A DNA stretch of 32,845 bases, from the NCBI GenBank assembly GCA_937125285.1, contig CAKZLH010000150.1, positions 1-32,845 of the forward strand. Direction: 5' to 3'. This DNA comes from an uncultured Balneolaceae bacterium. Lineage in GTDB: Bacteria; Bacteroidota; Rhodothermia; Balneolales; Balneolaceae. Made by a program: the position numbers and the translations under genes. The notes below the pieces were generated by a model. The model had not been told where the DNA came from and searched no databases. It saw only the letters and a program-made list of their open reading frames with translations. Below are positions 8,575 to 15,782 of the stretch, one piece after another; the first letter of the stretch is position 1, and each line of letters opens with the position of its first letter.

Positions 8575-10075
8575 CAAATGGTTGATCACCTAATAAGGGC
8601 AACTTTTCTTGCTTAAAAAGGCGAATACCTACATTAAATCCCACCCACAAATCTAATTTAGATTCTCGAATTGTCAATGAAAGAGGGGAGTACCACAGCA
8701 AATCCTCTGAGGAATCTTCTATTCCATACATAAGGTTGAAGCTAGGTCCAAAGTATATCGACATCTGCTCATTTAACAATTTTGACATGAGGAAGCGATA
8801 GGAGAGTTGTTTTTCATTGCGATCATCAAACTCTTCCGTTAGGTATTCGTAATAGGCTATTTCATGTGTGATGCTAAGGTCGTTAGCTTCAACCCGTTTA
8901 AAACGATCGCGAGCGTCCATTACAAAGCCTGCAGCCACTCCAACCTTAAAATAATCGGCTGTTAAAGGATTATATCCCACGCTTAATTGATTGTACAAAC
9001 GGTGTGTACCGGTAGTAAATCCCATATCGATAAAACCACCATCTGAATAACGTATATCAACGTTTTTTCTACCGTTGCCATACCAACTTATCAATCCGAA
9101 TGAGGCACCATTAATCTCTCGAGCATAGTTGATTAACCCAACCTGAAGCCCATTAGCTTGCTTACTAACATTCAGAGGGCTAATGGCTAAGCCATTCAAT
9201 TCCTGGGAAGCGGTAAAACCACCGCTTATACTTAAACCTTCAATCTCAGTAGACAGGTTAGCTAAACCAGAAAACATGAGCCCAGACTGAACATCCTTAC
9301 TAAGGTTTACACCTCCTGTCATAACCAAACCTTCTAATGAGGTGCCTGATATATTGCCAAAACTTGAAAAAATTAGTCCTGATTGATCCTCTGCAGATAT
9401 ATTGGATAAACCTGCGAGGGTTAGTCCCTCAATATCATCATTAGCTATATTGATCAATCCTGCTAAATTGAGGCCTTCTATATCTTCGTTACTAATATTT
9501 AAGCCGGCCGATAATTGTAAACCACTCAAGTCATCATTGGAGACATTGGCTAAACCAGCCATATGGAAGCCACTGATCTCTTGCATACTTGCATTAACTA
9601 AACCTGCTAACTGCAAACCGCTCATAGAGTTGTTTGATATATTAGTTATTCCTGAAACCTGTAAACCTGCCATCGATCCTTGGCTAATATTCGTGAGACC
9701 AGCGACATTCATACCCATCATATCTCCACCTGAAACATTAGCACCTCCAGCTAACTGAAATCCACGTACATAATACTCTTCAATATTGTAGAGTAAACCA
9801 AACTCACGACCATCTAGGCCCCCATGAATCCCACCAATGATATTAATAGAATACTTAGCGGTTGTAGAACGAGTATGGCCACCATTAAATCCTAGTGAAT
9901 TTATAAGGGTAACTCTCCATTTCTGATATTCTAGAGTTGAATCAGATGGCTGATCGTTAAGTGCTATCATGTCACCTGAGAAACCCGAAGCTTGCTGTGC
10001 AAGAAGTTGAGAACTTGTTACAAATATGGTGCTAATAGCTAATAAACCTAAGATTGCAGCATGCCTTTTTATCAT
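8561..10075 (-). CDS. Secreted repeat protein with 16-residue GLxxxGLxNIS repeats (LA_2272-like surface repeat family)
   Basis: Function unknown. Residues 1-27 are a signal peptide ending LLAQQ. From residue 105 to 264 there are ten tandem units of exactly 16 residues with consensus G-[LF]-x-[LVM]-[AS]-G-[LI]-x-N-[IV]-S-x-x-[DS]-[ILM]-x; two 15-residue and two 14-residue units follow, to about 322. The regularity suggests a beta-solenoid or stacked beta strands. After about 330 the protein becomes a series of aromatic, alternating strands like an outer-membrane beta-barrel or barrel-like domain, ending in a Phe-rich terminus (QPFVTFD). It resembles what databases call LA_2272-type surface repeat proteins; that name is from memory. 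The repeats have diverged at DNA level. The ATG at 10075 is preceded by an 89-nt gap. Confidence 0.75.
   Translation of the reverse strand: MIKRHAAILGLLAISTIFVTSSQLLAQQASGFSGDMIALNDQPSDSTLEYQKWRVTLINSLGFNGGHTRSTTAKYSINIIGGIHGGLDGREFGLLYNIEEYYVRGFQLAGGANVSGGDMMGMNVAGLTNISQGSMAGLQVSGITNISNNSMSGLQLAGLVNASMQEISGFHMAGLANVSNDDLSGLQLSAGLNISNEDIEGLNLAGLINIANDDIEGLTLAGLSNISAEDQSGLIFSSFGNISGTSLEGLVMTGGVNLSKDVQSGLMFSGLANLSTEIEGLSISGGFTASQELNGLAISPLNVSKQANGLQVGLINYAREINGASFGLISWYGNGRKNVDIRYSDGGFIDMGFTTGTHRLYNQLSVGYNPLTADYFKVGVAAGFVMDARDRFKRVEANDLSITHEIAYYEYLTEEFDDRNEKQLSYRFLMSKLLNEQMSIYFGPSFNLMYGIEDSSEDLLWYSPLSLTIRESKLDLWVGFNVGIRLFKQEKLPLLGDQPFVTFD
9068..9763 (-). repeat. Protein-level tandem repeat array (16-residue / 48-bp units)
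   Basis: This segment encodes residues 105-336 of the repeat protein. Ten units of 48 bp are followed by units of 45, 45, 42 and 42 bp and a final partial unit. Every unit starts with Gly, usually GL, and most carry N-[IVL]-S at positions 9-11. Codons differ between units, so the DNA copies are old rather than freshly expanded. The register is strict: no unit is interrupted. Confidence 0.85.
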
Positions 10076-10127
10076 CGTCTAGTAAATTTCGGGTTGAAAG
10101 TATTCGTGCTCTGTTATAACGATAGAT

Positions 10128-10155
10128 ATCGTGAAATCACCAGATATTTTACGAT
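10128..10155. repeat. Imperfect inverted repeat downstream of the channel gene
   Basis: A 10-nt arm (10128-10137) and its inverted partner (10146-10155) match at nine of ten positions around an 8-nt loop. It starts about 10 nt after the channel stop codon on the minus strand. It could be a weak terminator or mRNA 3'-end hairpin between the channel and the repeat protein, but there is no U-tract and the stem is AT-rich, so the role is uncertain. Confidence 0.3.
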
Positions 10156-10164
10156 TAAAGCATG

Positions 10165-11013
10165 CTAAGGTTTCAGTTCGGCTTCAACCCGAGATAATTC
10201 ACTTCCACATTCTTTGCAATATTTGGCATTGTTGTCGTGAGGAGCATGACCACAGGTAGTACATTGGTGAGGCAAATAATTATTTCTACTCATTTCATAG
10301 GTTACAATGCCGGTAGGAACGGCAATAATACCATACCCTAAAATCATGATTATGGATGATATAAATTGACCGAGTGGGGTAGATGGAGTTAAATCTCCAA
10401 AGCCAACTGTGGAGAGGGTTACTATAGCCCAATATATGGATAACGGTATGCTGGTAAACCCATTTTCTTGGCCTTCTACAACATACATAAGGGAGCCCGC
10501 AAAAATACAAATGAGCAACACAGAAAAGAGAAAGACGAGTATTTTGCGTCTGCTATGCCAAAGAGCTCGAGTGATATGATTGGCTTCAGAAATATATTGT
10601 GCCAGTTTTAATATTCGAAATACCCGAAGTATTCGGATTACACGTATGGCCACCAGGTATTGAGTACCAGGGAATAGCAAACTTAAATAGGTGGGAAGTA
10701 TGGCTAAGAGATCGATAATGCCATAAAAGCTGAATACATACGCTCTGATTTTTTTTACTGTGGCAATTCGGATCAAATATTCAAAGGTGAACAGACCGGT
10801 AAAAAACCATTCTAAACTCCAAAATATCGCACCATACTCGATTCGTAAGCTAGCAATACTGTCTAACATAACCACAAATACACTTGTGGCTATGGCAATA
10901 ATGAGTATTAAATCGAATAATTTGCCTAGATACGTATCGGAGCCATATATAATAATGTGTAAACGTCTCCGGATACCTTCTTTTTCAGGTATGTTCTCTA
11001 AATTAGGCTTCAT
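10165..11013 (-). CDS. Voltage-gated potassium channel with C-terminal zinc ribbon
   Basis: Six-helix cation channel subunit in the inner membrane. Segments S1-S3 lie between about 31 and 115. S4 is positively charged every third residue (Arg124, 127, 130, 133 in [18 protein letters not shown]), a real voltage-sensor pattern. The pore helix and selectivity filter TVGFGD (202-207) specify potassium, and S6 follows (218-240). A short tail carries two CxxC pairs (Cys251/254 and Cys266/269), a rubredoxin-like zinc ribbon. No RCK or cyclic-nucleotide domain is present, so the ribbon is the only cytoplasmic module. The ATG overlaps the end of the upstream cyclophilin gene by 11 nt, implying co-expression. 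Confidence 0.92.
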   Translation of the reverse strand: MKPNLENIPEKEGIRRRLHIIIYGSDTYLGKLFDLILIIAIATSVFVVMLDSIASLRIEYGAIFWSLEWFFTGLFTFEYLIRIATVKKIRAYVFSFYGIIDLLAILPTYLSLLFPGTQYLVAIRVIRILRVFRILKLAQYISEANHITRALWHSRRKILVFLFSVLLICIFAGSLMYVVEGQENGFTSIPLSIYWAIVTLSTVGFGDLTPSTPLGQFISSIIMILGYGIIAVPTGIVTYEMSRNNYLPHQCTTCGHAPHDNNAKYCKECGSELSRVEAELKP

Positions 11014-11506
11014 CCAATACTTCGTTCCAAAACTGCACTTCTTTTACTTCTTTTAGAAGGGTTTCGATGTCCCCGTGCAGTTCAATCGATTCAATAGTGT
11101 CGCCTTGTGCGATGCTATCTACAATTTCTTGATCCTTGTCACTAACCACTTTACCAAAGATGGAATGCCGGTCATCTAACCAGGGGGTTGGTACATGAGT
11201 GATGAAAAATTGACTTCCATTGGTGCCAGGGCCAGCGTTTGCCATAGATAAGTACCCTGGAGCGTCGTGACGTAATTCCTGATCAAATTCATCCTCAAAC
11301 CGATATCCAGGCCCACCTACACCAGTACCTAGTGGACAACCTCCTTGAATCATAAAATCAGATATAACGCGATGAAATTTCAATCCGTTATAGAAGCCTC
11401 TATTGGCTAAATTAACAAAGTTTGCAACCGTTTTAGGGGTTTTATCTGGAAATAAATCAATGCTAATGGTTCCTTTAGAAGTGTGAATTTGAGCTTGAAT
11501 AGACAT
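11003..11506 (-). CDS. Cyclophilin-type peptidylprolyl isomerase
   Basis: Cyclophilin that catalyses cis-trans isomerisation of proline peptide bonds. Core motifs are all present: [13 protein letters not shown] with the catalytic Arg, [17 protein letters not shown], and [13 protein letters not shown], the last with His in place of the Trp region of human CypA as is common in bacterial PpiB-type enzymes. It has no signal peptide, so it should act in the cytosol. Length (167) is that of a single-domain enzyme, with a short extension of about ten residues at the end ([13 protein letters not shown]). It follows the PagL-like gene by 17 nt and overlaps the channel gene by 11 nt. Confidence 0.95.
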   Translation of the reverse strand: MSIQAQIHTSKGTISIDLFPDKTPKTVANFVNLANRGFYNGLKFHRVISDFMIQGGCPLGTGVGGPGYRFEDEFDQELRHDAPGYLSMANAGPGTNGSQFFITHVPTPWLDDRHSIFGKVVSDKDQEIVDSIAQGDTIESIELHGDIETLLKEVKEVQFWNEVLDEA

Positions 11507-11523
11507 GCTTACAGTAATTACAG

Positions 11524-12195
11524 TTATTGGGTAAAGAGATATGAAATTTTTGCAATCAAATATAAAGAGTCAATACCGGGATTTTCTTTTCCTGTTTGAG
11601 CATTCGATATATGATGATATGAGGTGCCTAGAGACAGAATATACTTAGAATCTAGGACTTGTTTCAGAGACACTTGTCCCTCGAATGTAAAGTTCAGCCT
11701 TCGTCCCTTGTCTGTTGGGAAATGACTAGATACATAGGCGAAGCCTCCATAAAATGCTGTTTCGAGATAGGTGCTCTTATTTAGGCTTTTATATTTCACC
11801 AAACCCAATGGATCAAAAGCCCATCCATGTACGGTATCTAATCGGCCGCCTTGATCTCTCTTGGAGTAGTGATAGCTGAGATACGGATGCCATCGCACAC
11901 TGTATAAAAAGTCCGTATTAAATAGACGCATACGGTTCGAAAAAACCATTCCTAAAGAATATCGATGAGAGGATGAGTTGGGTGTTTTACCAAGGAATAC
12001 ATATGAGGTCGGTGAATACTGAGTTTGAACCATAATTTCTCGAATCACTGAACCTGTCTCATTAGAGTCTACAGGCGCTATTGAATAGTTATCAGAAGCA
12101 TGTAGACTCCCTGATGAAATCCCCAAGCAAAGGATGAAGAGTGTACGAATAAAACAGAATTGGTAGGTTGTATTCACGCCGTAATAGGGTAACAA
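11524..12195 (-). CDS. PagL-like outer-membrane lipid A deacylase / acyloxyacyl hydrolase family
   Basis: Small outer-membrane beta-barrel protein. A hydrophobic signal ([19 protein letters not shown]) ends near residue 33. The C-terminal region has the PagL signature: [19 protein letters not shown] (residues 193-211). His195 and Ser197 take the places of the catalytic His126 and Ser128 of Pseudomonas PagL, and Asp209 sits where Glu140 would be. The expected activity is removal of an acyl chain from lipid A; the Glu to Asp change and the exact bond are unverified. The frame starts at TTG 12195; a GTG at 12177 is an equally likely start and gives a tidier signal peptide. It lies 24 nt after the DUF5777 gene and 17 nt before the cyclophilin. 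Confidence 0.72.
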   Translation of the reverse strand: MLPYYGVNTTYQFCFIRTLFILCLGISSGSLHASDNYSIAPVDSNETGSVIREIMVQTQYSPTSYVFLGKTPNSSSHRYSLGMVFSNRMRLFNTDFLYSVRWHPYLSYHYSKRDQGGRLDTVHGWAFDPLGLVKYKSLNKSTYLETAFYGGFAYVSSHFPTDKGRRLNFTFEGQVSLKQVLDSKYILSLGTSYHHISNAQTGKENPGIDSLYLIAKISYLFTQ

Positions 12196-12219
12196 TTCAA
12201 AAAGAGAAGAAAGGTAGGA

Positions 12220-13077
12220 CTAATTACCCTTTAATTGAAATACCCTATGTATGGCAAATCCCATGCGAATATCACCATTGAAAAATTGATCCTGAGTAAA
12301 GGCGATAAGATATTGTTCACTGAAGTGATAACCCGATTGCAAAAATAATTGAAAAACATGCCCCCCGGTTTCAATTTCATAACTTAATGCCAGGTGTTTG
12401 GTATCATTCTCCATGTTGGTATACCCCACATATTCAAAGGACAATGATTGTCTTTCATTTAGTTTTAGTCGGCCAGAAACAATGGCACTAAAAATAGTAT
12501 GTGAAATTATTTCACGATCATCGGCCAGTAAAGTATTAAAGTGAAGAACGGACGGACTGAATTGAATAGATACTCTATCAAAAAATTGCCTTGCAAATAA
12601 GAGACTGTTATAGAAACTTAGTCGTTCTTGAAAGGTATAATCAAATCTTCGTTCTGGTAAAGTTTCAATGGCTAGGTTGCCGTAGACTCCTAATGAATAC
12701 AATTGCTTCTTTCCATTATTCTGACGTAATGGTACCCATTTATATCTCAAGTCAAAAACATCTCTAACACTGGTTCGGCCAATTCCAATACTGATGGCAT
12801 CCGAAAGTCCATAGTCTAAACCAAGATGGACAGCTGCATTATTATCCAATCCGAATAAATCGCTCCAACCACTGCGAATAGGACCAAATGAATGTGAAAT
12901 GATACTTTGAAGTTCACCAGCGGGAGTAAGTTGAACGGTCTGAGTTCCGACAAGGGTACTGGTTAAAAAGATTTCAGTATCCGGTAGGCTAGAGCCTACT
13001 CTTGTTCGTTCCATCTGTGCATATACAGATGTGCTAATTAAAAAGAGGAGGAGGACAAGGCTGGTTTTGTGTAGCAT
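12220..13077 (-). CDS. DUF5777 family beta-barrel protein
   Basis: Predicted outer-membrane barrel of the DUF5777 family, common in Bacteroidota and usually found beside YceI and cytochrome genes. Signal peptide: residues 1-20, ending SVYAQ. The family features are an early ISHSFGPIRSGWSDLFGLDN (about 64-83), then LGLDYGLSDAISIGIGRT and DLRYKWVPL; the rest is alternating strands ending near RMGFAIHRVFQLK. The gene starts a single nucleotide after the stop of the yceI-like gene. The function is unknown; coupling to an electron-transfer or lipid-carrier step is inference from gene order. Confidence 0.8.
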   Translation of the reverse strand: MLHKTSLVLLLFLISTSVYAQMERTRVGSSLPDTEIFLTSTLVGTQTVQLTPAGELQSIISHSFGPIRSGWSDLFGLDNNAAVHLGLDYGLSDAISIGIGRTSVRDVFDLRYKWVPLRQNNGKKQLYSLGVYGNLAIETLPERRFDYTFQERLSFYNSLLFARQFFDRVSIQFSPSVLHFNTLLADDREIISHTIFSAIVSGRLKLNERQSLSFEYVGYTNMENDTKHLALSYEIETGGHVFQLFLQSGYHFSEQYLIAFTQDQFFNGDIRMGFAIHRVFQLKGN

Positions 13078-13078
13078 T

Positions 13079-13693
13079 TTATTCCTTATAGAGAAGAATA
13101 TCTATAGCAATTTTTTGTATGGGATCAACTTTGACGATGAGTAATGAAGGTGGGGTAATTCCGTAATCATCTAAGGTTATCTCAAATTCTGATTTCAAAC
13201 GATAATTGCCTTGCTCAGGAATAAGTTCACCATTCACAGTGATTTCCCTCTTTTGTCCATGAATACTAAATATTCCTTTAGCGGTTACCTTTTGAACATC
13301 AGCGCTATTCACATCAATGCTATCTGTTAATGTACCATAAAATTCGGCAAAGGGATATTGAGCGGTGTTCAAAGTAAGGCGCATATCTTTATCTCTTTTT
13401 TTAATTCCGCTGTCCAGCGTTTCAAGGTCTAAATAAAAATCAACCGTTAGATTATCGCTATCTATTTTACCCGTAAGATAGGTGCTTGTACCCGTGAATT
13501 CATACAGAGGAACACTAGAGGTAAATGAAGCTCGTCCCTCATCAGAGTAAAAAGATTGTGCTTCTGAAACATAGGGGAAGAATAACCATAGGAAACACAG
13601 TACAACCTTTGGGCTGAAGGTGAAAAATATCCTTAATTGCGGTAACTGGAAGTGTAGGTATTGTTTGTCCTTAATTATCATTGGCACCTTCAT
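13079..13693 (-). CDS. YceI family lipid-binding periplasmic protein
   Basis: YceI proteins are lipocalin-like barrels that bind isoprenoid or quinone-like lipids. After a hydrophobic signal (VVLCFLWLFFPYVSEAQ, ending near residue 46), the mature part starts with FYSDEGRASFTSSVPLYEF, has MRLTLNTAQYPFAEFYGTL and GIFSIHGQKREITVNGEL, and ends DYGITPPSLLIVKVDP, all in YceI order. Two ATGs are possible (13693 and 13681); both leave a long basic/aromatic n-region. The gene overlaps the end of the upstream cytochrome gene by 23 or 11 nt and sits 1 nt before the DUF5777 gene, so the three are one translational unit. Its lipid ligand is not predictable from sequence. Confidence 0.9.
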   Translation of the reverse strand: MKVPMIIKDKQYLHFQLPQLRIFFTFSPKVVLCFLWLFFPYVSEAQSFYSDEGRASFTSSVPLYEFTGTSTYLTGKIDSDNLTVDFYLDLETLDSGIKKRDKDMRLTLNTAQYPFAEFYGTLTDSIDVNSADVQKVTAKGIFSIHGQKREITVNGELIPEQGNYRLKSEFEITLDDYGITPPSLLIVKVDPIQKIAIDILLYKE

Positions 13694-14075
13694 TAATCCA
13701 TGCTTTTATCGCTTCGATTTCATCCCCTGTTAGATAGGGTCCACCAATAGGCATTTGCGGAATCTGTTTTTGAGGATTGCTGGTTAAAACGTCATATAAA
13801 CCACTAGCAGTGGCTGAACCTGGAACCACTATTTGGTTATTCCATTTATTGCCAACGCTAGCCATAAGCGATGGGTAATCATTTAATGCAACACCCGCTT
13901 GAGTGCCATGACAACTTACGCAATACTGATTCAGTATAGGTTGAATATCTTTACTATACGAGACGTCTTGTTGTGTTACCCCACTAAGCTCTTCTACGTT
14001 TGTCATACAACCTGTAACAGAGTATACAAGCAAAAATAACAAGATTGCTAAACTTGGAAATAATCCAAATTTCAT
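13671..14075 (-). CDS. Lipoprotein c-type cytochrome
   Basis: Single-heme c-type cytochrome. From ATG 14075 the protein begins with a lipoprotein signal and lipobox (LLVYSVTGC). YSKDIQPILNQYCVSCHG provides the heme site CVSCH and a Met in IPQMPIGG, about 50 residues later, is the likely distal ligand. The closing helix GDEIEAIKAWINEGA is typical of the class. I prefer 14075 over the upstream GTG at 14102, because it makes a textbook lipoprotein signal; the longer form adds nine residues. The layout (bound heme c, YceI, DUF5777) recurs in Bacteroidota. An electron-transfer role is expected, but the partner is not visible in the window. Confidence 0.88.
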   Translation of the reverse strand: MKFGLFPSLAILLFLLVYSVTGCMTNVEELSGVTQQDVSYSKDIQPILNQYCVSCHGTQAGVALNDYPSLMASVGNKWNNQIVVPGSATASGLYDVLTSNPQKQIPQMPIGGPYLTGDEIEAIKAWINEGANDN

Positions 14076-14129
14076 TGGTTTTGTTTTAATAAGTTTACTC
14101 ACGTTAATATGTAATTTATACTATTTCCA

Positions 14130-14690
14130 ATGAACAAGGAATCCGCATACGAACTCTTATCACAATACATTAAATCAAATTCTCTGATAAATCATTCGAA
14201 AATGGTAGCATTTGCCATGGAATCGTATGCTTTATCGAAAAATATGGATGTCGAAACTACTCATATATGGTGGCTTACGGGTCTATTGCACGATTTAGAT
14301 TGGGAACAGTTTCCAGATGAACATCCCAGTTATGCTGTTAATGTCCTCCTGCCAAATTATGAGATTGGTGAAGATATTTTGCACGCCATTTTATCGCATG
14401 CTCCTGCTAGAACAGGAGTTCATCCTACATCGGAATTAGATCGTTATCTTTTTGCCTGTGATGAACTATCAGGATTTATTCATGCTGTATCACTCATGAG
14501 ACCAACCGCTTATGATGGAATGAAAGTAAAATCGGTTACTAAAAAGTTGAAAACCTTAAATTTCGCTGCTAATGTATCCCGAGAAGACATACATGAGGGA
14601 GTACGCTTAATCGATACATCTTTACAGGATCATATACAATATCTTATAACCGTATTTCAACAAAAGAAATTAGAAGGATTAATTGATTAG
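14130..14690 (+). CDS. HD-domain metal-dependent phosphohydrolase
   Basis: Single HD domain. The metal ligands follow the family order: His22 in NHSKMVAFAM, the doublet His54-Asp55 in WLTGLLHDLDWEQ, further histidines at 65 and 85/90 (ILHAILSHA), and Asp111 in LFACDELSGFIHAV. It is a cytosolic protein of 186 residues with no signal. HDIG-type phosphohydrolases of this size act on nucleotides or similar phosphates; the substrate cannot be told. The start is only 27-54 nt from the divergent cytochrome gene, so the promoters of the two must overlap or lie inside that gene. mltG follows 30 nt downstream. Confidence 0.88.
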   Translation: MNKESAYELLSQYIKSNSLINHSKMVAFAMESYALSKNMDVETTHIWWLTGLLHDLDWEQFPDEHPSYAVNVLLPNYEIGEDILHAILSHAPARTGVHPTSELDRYLFACDELSGFIHAVSLMRPTAYDGMKVKSVTKKLKTLNFAANVSREDIHEGVRLIDTSLQDHIQYLITVFQQKKLEGLID

Positions 14691-14720
14691 ATTCGTTAGT
14701 CTTCTATTTACTCTAAACCG

Positions 14721-15767
14721 ATGCGATATAACTTCCTCATACTAGTTGCCTTTGTCTTTGGGTTTTTAGCTACAAACATCCCTCGCAATTATCTATTACA
14801 CTCACCAGAGTATGTTAAAAATCACTTCCCATCAGAGCTAACAGAAGTGTCACTATTTTTAAAAGAATCGGTTGATTTTGGGATTATATACGAAGAATTG
14901 GCCCAACAAAATGTCCATATGGACCGAGATATCTACGATTGGGCCTTACACCTTTCAGGATGGAAGAGTGTTCCCCGGGGTCATTATACATTTGATACTG
15001 AATTAGGTTTAGAGGAACAATTCAATAAGTTAGGCAGAGGACTTCAAGACCCTATTATTTTAACAATATTACCTGGATTAGAAAAAAATGCACTACTTAC
15101 GTCCCTTGCGAATCAAACTATTCATGAGGTGGGTGATTTTAAACAAACGCTGCGAGATTATGAATTTTTAGAAGACCAGGGAACCGATAGTAGCATGGTC
15201 TTAGGTATGCTTAGTCCGGAGTCATATGAGATTTATTGGACATCATCACCCAAACAAATACTATCCCGTTTAATCCAAGAACGGGATCAACAAAAAAATA
15301 AACTTTTCACACTCGTCAATAACCCAAAGTATTCATGGAAGGATTATATAATTATGGCATCCATCATTGAATGGGAATATAAATTTGACGAAGAAAAACA
15401 ACGTATTAGTGGTTTATATTGGAATAGAATAGAGCAAAGGATGAGACTTCAAGCCGATCCAACGGTGAATTTTGCACTAGGTGAGCGTCGCCGATTGTTA
15501 TATCGGGATTATTCCTTTGAGCATCCATACAATACCTACATACATAGAGGTTTACCGCCGGGCCCAATTACCAATCCATCCTATTCTAGTATACTGGCAG
15601 CGATGACTCCTGAGAAGCACAATTATTTATACATGGTAGCCAATCCTGAAGGCACTCACACCTTTAGTACTAATTATACAGATCATCAAAAGGCCGCTAA
15701 GCTATGGCAGGATTGGATTCAAGAACAATACCGGATAAAAAGACGTAATGATCTTAATGGTGAATAA
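14721..15767 (+). CDS. mltG: Endolytic murein transglycosylase MltG
   Basis: MltG cuts nascent glycan strands and is thought to end peptidoglycan polymerisation. The N-terminus is a hydrophobic anchor (about 3-18) followed by a LysM-like domain (about 40-100). The YceG domain contains the catalytic Glu217 in MASIIEWEYKFDEEK, equivalent to E. coli Glu218, then RMRLQADPTVNFAL and the signature HRGLPPGPITNPS. NYLYMVANPEGTHTFS is the usual C-terminal motif. Length (348) is normal. It is 30 nt after the HD gene and its 3' end lies 15 nt from the convergent LpoA-like gene. Confidence 0.95.
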   Translation: MRYNFLILVAFVFGFLATNIPRNYLLHSPEYVKNHFPSELTEVSLFLKESVDFGIIYEELAQQNVHMDRDIYDWALHLSGWKSVPRGHYTFDTELGLEEQFNKLGRGLQDPIILTILPGLEKNALLTSLANQTIHEVGDFKQTLRDYEFLEDQGTDSSMVLGMLSPESYEIYWTSSPKQILSRLIQERDQQKNKLFTLVNNPKYSWKDYIIMASIIEWEYKFDEEKQRISGLYWNRIEQRMRLQADPTVNFALGERRRLLYRDYSFEHPYNTYIHRGLPPGPITNPSYSSILAAMTPEKHNYLYMVANPEGTHTFSTNYTDHQKAAKLWQDWIQEQYRIKRRNDLNGE

Positions 15768-15782
15768 GTAATCAATTATAAG

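Noticed and set aside
9402..9758. Open frame of 118 codons on the plus strand opposite the repeat region
   Set aside because: It is the antisense of the 48-bp repeats; its regular pattern is inherited from the repeat protein.
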